A stretch of 9,943 nt of DNA from Burkholderiales bacterium (lineage in GTDB: Bacteria; Pseudomonadota; Gammaproteobacteria; Burkholderiales; SG8-39), in the NCBI GenBank assembly GCA_919902965.1, contig CAKKSJ010000229.1, positions 1-9,943 on the forward strand, written 5' to 3'. How positions within the stretch are numbered: position 1 is the first letter of the stretch; each line of letters opens with the position of its first letter. Positions 7,308 through 9,943 of the stretch are shown piece after piece. A model generated the notes under the pieces. It did not search any database. It worked only from the letters and a program-made list of their open reading frames with translations, and was not told the origin of the DNA. Made by a program: the position numbers and the translations under genes.

Positions 7308-7316
7308 CGGTATGCG

Positions 7317-7335
7317 ACCGCATTTCCTATGCGGT
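7317..7335. repeat. Hairpin ACCGCAT-ttcct-ATGCGGT beside crp-like stop
   Basis: Perfect 7-bp arms with a 5-base loop, 7 bases downstream of the crp-like stop codon. It overlaps the GCGGTATG motif copies at 7307-7316 and 7331-7340, and is not followed by a T-tract. Confidence 0.5.
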
Positions 7336-7342
7336 ATGTGCG

Positions 7343-8008
7343 CTAGGCTTGCGCCATCCGGCGTAGCGCCGCTGCGTCTGTAATGCGGATCTGCTCGCGG
7401 CCGAGTTCGACCCAGCCGCGGTCCTGGAAATTGCTGAGCAGCCGGCTCACCATTTCGCGCACGCTGCCCAGTTCATCCGCAAGTCCCTGGTGCGTTGCGC
7501 GCACCAGTTCACCCTTGCCCAGCAGCAGCGCGGCGAGGCGCTGATCCAGTTTCTGGAAGGCGACCGCTTCGACCAGGGCCATGAGGTCGGCCAGGCGCTC
7601 CGAAAACAGGCTGAACACATAGTCGCGGAAAGGCCTGTGCTCGGCCAGCAGCCGATGGAATAGCGCCGGTGGCAGGGCGAGCAGGGTGACGTCGGATTCG
7701 GCGATACCGGTTGCGGCGTAGGTGGTTCCGCCGAGCAGGCAACTCGAAGAGAGCAGGCAGCTTTCCCCGGGTGTAATCCGGTAGAGCTGGACTTCGCGGC
7801 CATTGGGCGCGGTCTTGACCACGCGCACGCTGCCGTCGAACAGCATCGGGAAGCCGGTGCAGGGGCTCGAGGCTTCGAACAGGATTGCGCCCGCCGGTGC
7901 CTGCCTGGTGGCGGCGCTGCGCATGACCTCATCGAGCGCAGCAGCGGGCAGCTTCTGGAATACCGGAAACAACTGCAGCAGCCGGGGTTTCATTTCCGGA
8001 TTGTTCAT
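7343..8008 (-). CDS. Crp/Fnr-family transcriptional regulator
   Basis: A 221-residue protein with an N-terminal cyclic-nucleotide-binding-type beta-barrel (about 15-125), a dimerisation helix (about 128-155) and a C-terminal winged helix. The helix-turn-helix covers about 172-193 (THQGLADELGSVREMVSRLL). In the recognition helix Glu185, Ser188 and Arg189 match the DNA-contacting E-xx-SR of FNR, so a TTGAT-like half-site is a reasonable guess. The FNR four-cysteine iron-sulfur pattern is absent; cysteines are Cys50, Cys84 and Cys90 (GESCLLSSSCLLGG). The residues CRP uses for cAMP are not evident, so the signal is unknown; a redox or sulfur/selenium cue via Cys84/Cys90 is only a guess. The ATG overlaps the mnmH stop as ATGA (8005-8008), with AGAGGA 6 bases upstream, so translation is coupled. 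Confidence 0.9.
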   Translation of the reverse strand: MNNPEMKPRLLQLFPVFQKLPAAALDEVMRSAATRQAPAGAILFEASSPCTGFPMLFDGSVRVVKTAPNGREVQLYRITPGESCLLSSSCLLGGTTYAATGIAESDVTLLALPPALFHRLLAEHRPFRDYVFSLFSERLADLMALVEAVAFQKLDQRLAALLLGKGELVRATHQGLADELGSVREMVSRLLSNFQDRGWVELGREQIRITDAAALRRMAQA

Positions 8009-9060
8009 GTCCGTTCCTCTGCGATCAGTTGCGCCGCGATCCGCTCGAGCGACGCGAAATCAAGCTTCGAGGCTTGCAGCACGCGCGCGTCGGCGAGGCC
8101 GGAAAAGTTCTTTCGCGTGGCGCGGTGGTAGGCGGGGTCATAGTGATTCACGAGCAGATCGGCGACCAGTTCCTGCCAGCGCCGGTTCTCGATCTGCTGC
8201 GTCCAGCGCGCTATCGTCTCCCTGCTTTGCAGGCCGGCAAGGCAGTCGAGCTTTTCTTTCAGGTCGCGTGGATCGCCGAGGAAGTGCGCGTATTCGTCGA
8301 CGAGAAAAGCAACGCGTTCCGCCAGCGGCGCTTCGATCAGCACGCAGGGACTTTCGCGCATGCAGGCGAGCAGGGCATCGGGCACCTGCAACTGGCCGAT
8401 TTTTTTGCTTTCGGCCTCGACATACACAAGCTGTTCCGCATCGAACTTGCGCAGCGCATCCCAAACCAGACTATCGAACATTTTCTGTGCCGGCTGCGCC
8501 TGCTGCGGGAGTTTGCCCAGCACCGAGCCGCGGTGGCGGGCCAGTTCCTCCAGGTCGAGTACCTGCGCGCCGGCCGCGGCCAGCGCCTGCAGCAGGCGGC
8601 TCTTGGCGCTGCCGGTGGCGCCGCAGACCACGCGGTAGCGCAGCCGCTGCGGCAGCGTTCCCAGTTGCGCCAGGATCTCGCGCCGGTAGGCGCGGTAGCC
8701 GCCTTCCAGCTGCGCCGCGTGCCAGCCGATTTCGGACAGGATGTGGGCCATGGCGCCGCTGCGCTTGCCGCCGCGCCAGCAATACACCAGCGGGCGCCAG
8801 TTCCTGCCGTGCGCGGCGAATTTTTCCTCGATGTGGCGCGCGATGTTTTTCGCCACCAGCGCGGCGCCGCGCTTCTTCGCATCGAAAGGGGAAAGCTGCT
8901 TGTACATCGTACCGATCGCGGCGCGCTCGGCATCATCGAGCACCGGGCAGTTGATCGCACCGGGCAGATGGTCCTCGGCGAATTCGGCGGGTGAGCGCAC
9001 GTCGATGACCTCGTCAAAGCCGGCCAGCTGTGCTACGGTTACGACATTGGGAAATTTCAC
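8005..9060 (-). CDS. mnmH: tRNA 2-selenouridine synthase (MnmH/SelU/YbbB)
   Basis: A 351-residue enzyme (E. coli YbbB is 364) that replaces sulfur of 2-thiouridine at wobble position 34 of Lys, Glu and Gln tRNAs with selenium from selenophosphate, via a geranylated intermediate. Residues about 6-125 are a rhodanese domain with DVRSPAEF (20-27) and catalytic Cys94 in YCWRGGKRSG; the second part has a P-loop GATGSAKS (147-154) and the family motif LARHRGSVLG (173-182). The P-loop carries Ala152 where the Walker A glycine before Lys is expected. The start is GTG at 9060 with GGA 6 bases upstream; the frame stays open to 9882, but that extension is antisense to selD and has no rhodanese similarity. 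It overlaps the crp-like gene by 4 bp and diverges from selD, which makes its selenium donor. Confidence 0.93.
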   Translation of the reverse strand: MKFPNVVTVAQLAGFDEVIDVRSPAEFAEDHLPGAINCPVLDDAERAAIGTMYKQLSPFDAKKRGAALVAKNIARHIEEKFAAHGRNWRPLVYCWRGGKRSGAMAHILSEIGWHAAQLEGGYRAYRREILAQLGTLPQRLRYRVVCGATGSAKSRLLQALAAAGAQVLDLEELARHRGSVLGKLPQQAQPAQKMFDSLVWDALRKFDAEQLVYVEAESKKIGQLQVPDALLACMRESPCVLIEAPLAERVAFLVDEYAHFLGDPRDLKEKLDCLAGLQSRETIARWTQQIENRRWQELVADLLVNHYDPAYHRATRKNFSGLADARVLQASKLDFASLERIAAQLIAEERT

Positions 9061-9165
9061 GGATTTTCCGAGAAGTACGCACCGAACCCGGATGCGGCTC
9101 CGCTGCTCAAGAAACGAGCCCCCGAGTTTACACGCAAACATCAGCTGAAACCGGGACCCGCCACC
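9061..9165. promoter_or_regulatory. Divergent mnmH/selD intergenic region
   Basis: These 105 bp lie between the start codons of two genes of one selenium pathway and must hold promoters for both. I see no promoter pair good enough to name. GTTT (9127-9130) and AAAC (9136-9139) form only a 4-bp dyad. On the plus strand GGGA about 9 bases before the selD ATG may be its ribosome site. Confidence 0.35.
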
Positions 9166-9943
9166 ATGACTGCACCGGACACCGCGCCCGTTCGCCTCAC
9201 CGAGTTCTCGCACGGCGGCGGCTGCGGCTGCAAGATTGCGCCCGGGGTGCTGAGAGAATTGCTCGCCGCTGCGTCCATCCGCAGCCTGCCCAGGGATTTG
9301 CTGGTGGGCACGGAATCCGGCGACGACGCTGCGGTGTACCGCCTGAACGACAGCCAGGCGCTGATCGCGACCACGGATTTTTTCACGCCCATCGTGGACG
9401 ATCCCTACGACTTCGGGCGCATTGCCGCGGCCAATGCGCTCTCCGACATCTACGCCATGGGCGGGCGCCCGTTCATGGCGCTCGCCGTCGTCGGCATGCC
9501 GCTGGACAAACTGCCGCTGGAAGTGATCCAGAAAATCCTCGCCGGTGGCGAGTCGGTGTGCGCCGAAGCCGGCATACCCATCGCCGGCGGACACTCCATC
9601 GACGTGCTCGAACCGATCTACGGACTGGTCGCCCTGGGGCTGGTGCATCCGGACCGGGTCAAGCGCAACGATCGCGCGATTGAGGGCGACCTGCTGATCC
9701 TGGGCAAACCCCTGGGCGTGGGCATACTCTCCGCCGCGCTGAAAAAAGGCGCGCTGTCGGCTGCGGGTTACGCGCAGATGATCGCTACCGCGACCCGGCT
9801 CAATACGCCGGGCACGGACCTGGCAGAACTGGCCGGGGTGCACGCGATGACCGACATCACCGGCTTCGGCCTGGCCGGGCATTTGCTGGAAATCTGCCGC
9901 GGCTCCGGGCTGGGCGCCGAAGTGCGCTACGCCGATCTGCCGT
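9166..9943 (+). CDS. selD: Selenide, water dikinase (selenophosphate synthetase), N-terminal part (runs off right edge)
   Basis: 259 codons are present from the ATG at 9166 with no stop; the family is about 345 residues, so about three quarters is seen. The enzyme makes selenophosphate from selenide and ATP, the selenium donor for MnmH and, where present, for selenocysteine. The glycine-rich active-site loop SHGGGCGCKI has catalytic Cys20 and Lys23 (Cys17 and Lys20 in E. coli). SGDDAAVY (51-58) is the ATP/metal-binding Asp motif. Further family marks are AAANALSDIYAMGG (87-100), IAGGHSID (139-146) and TDITGFGLAGHLLE (229-242). The catalytic position is TGC, so this is the Cys form and needs no selenocysteine insertion. 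It is divergent from mnmH. Confidence 0.96.
   Translation, partial: MTAPDTAPVRLTEFSHGGGCGCKIAPGVLRELLAAASIRSLPRDLLVGTESGDDAAVYRLNDSQALIATTDFFTPIVDDPYDFGRIAAANALSDIYAMGGRPFMALAVVGMPLDKLPLEVIQKILAGGESVCAEAGIPIAGGHSIDVLEPIYGLVALGLVHPDRVKRNDRAIEGDLLILGKPLGVGILSAALKKGALSAAGYAQMIATATRLNTPGTDLAELAGVHAMTDITGFGLAGHLLEICRGSGLGAEVRYADLP

Larger units (their letters stand above)
7097..7342. other. Repeat-rich non-coding gap between HDAC-like gene and crp-like gene
   Basis: These 246 bp separate two convergent genes and hold several overlapping inverted repeats, listed separately. A 68-codon minus-strand reading frame (7323-7117) crosses the gap, but it passes through both arms of the main hairpin, lacks a good ribosome site and resembles no family I can name, so it is not called as a gene. 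The density of palindromes suggests a dispersed repeat or structured RNA rather than a plain spacer. Confidence 0.6.

Noticed and set aside
9223..9231. Possible selenocysteine site in SelD
   Set aside because: The catalytic codon is TGC (Cys), not TGA, and no other in-frame TGA occurs in the visible part.
9061..9882. N-terminal extension of the mnmH frame
   Set aside because: It is antisense to selD; MnmH similarity and the rhodanese domain begin only after the GTG at 9060, which gives the usual family length.

Overview
The window is GC-rich, densely packed bacterial chromosome. It holds eight complete or nearly complete protein genes plus a gene fragment at the left edge. Three things point to a Gram-negative proteobacterium, most likely a betaproteobacterium: a lipobox-bearing MltB lytic transglycosylase, the SelD/MnmH selenium pair, and the style of the HDAC-like and Crp/Fnr-like proteins. 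This placement is inferred from family resemblance, not from a marker gene. No transposase, tRNA, rRNA, CRISPR array or phage gene was seen.

Layout. (1) Positions 1-85, minus strand: the first 28 codons of a SET-domain protein running off the left edge. It is divergent from (2) a DapA-superfamily aldolase/lyase on the plus strand (212-1093). (3) Positions 1116-6010, minus strand: a tight four-gene operon read moxR (TTG start) > DUF58 > TgpA-like transglutaminase > mltB-like lytic transglycosylase (TTG start), with junctions of +17, -11 and -4 bp. (4) Divergent from moxR is a class II HDAC-like amidohydrolase (6173-7096). (5) Positions 7097-7342 form a 246-bp non-coding stretch with many inverted repeats, including a 22-bp-arm hairpin at 7201-7251 and a probable terminator for the next gene. 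(6) Positions 7343-9060, minus strand: mnmH (tRNA 2-selenouridine synthase, GTG start) overlaps a Crp/Fnr-family regulator by ATGA. (7) selD (selenophosphate synthetase) diverges from mnmH across 105 bp and runs off the right edge.

How the genes work together. SelD makes selenophosphate and MnmH uses it to place selenium in the wobble uridine of certain tRNAs, so the two divergent genes form one pathway. The co-translated Crp/Fnr regulator is the less expected member. In the moxR operon, an AAA+ chaperone, a DUF58 membrane protein and a membrane transglutaminase-like protein are translationally coupled to a peptidoglycan-cleaving lipoprotein, which suggests a shared job in the cell envelope. 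The most puzzling DNA is the repeat-rich gap at 7097-7342, which looks like a palindromic dispersed repeat rather than a simple intergenic spacer.
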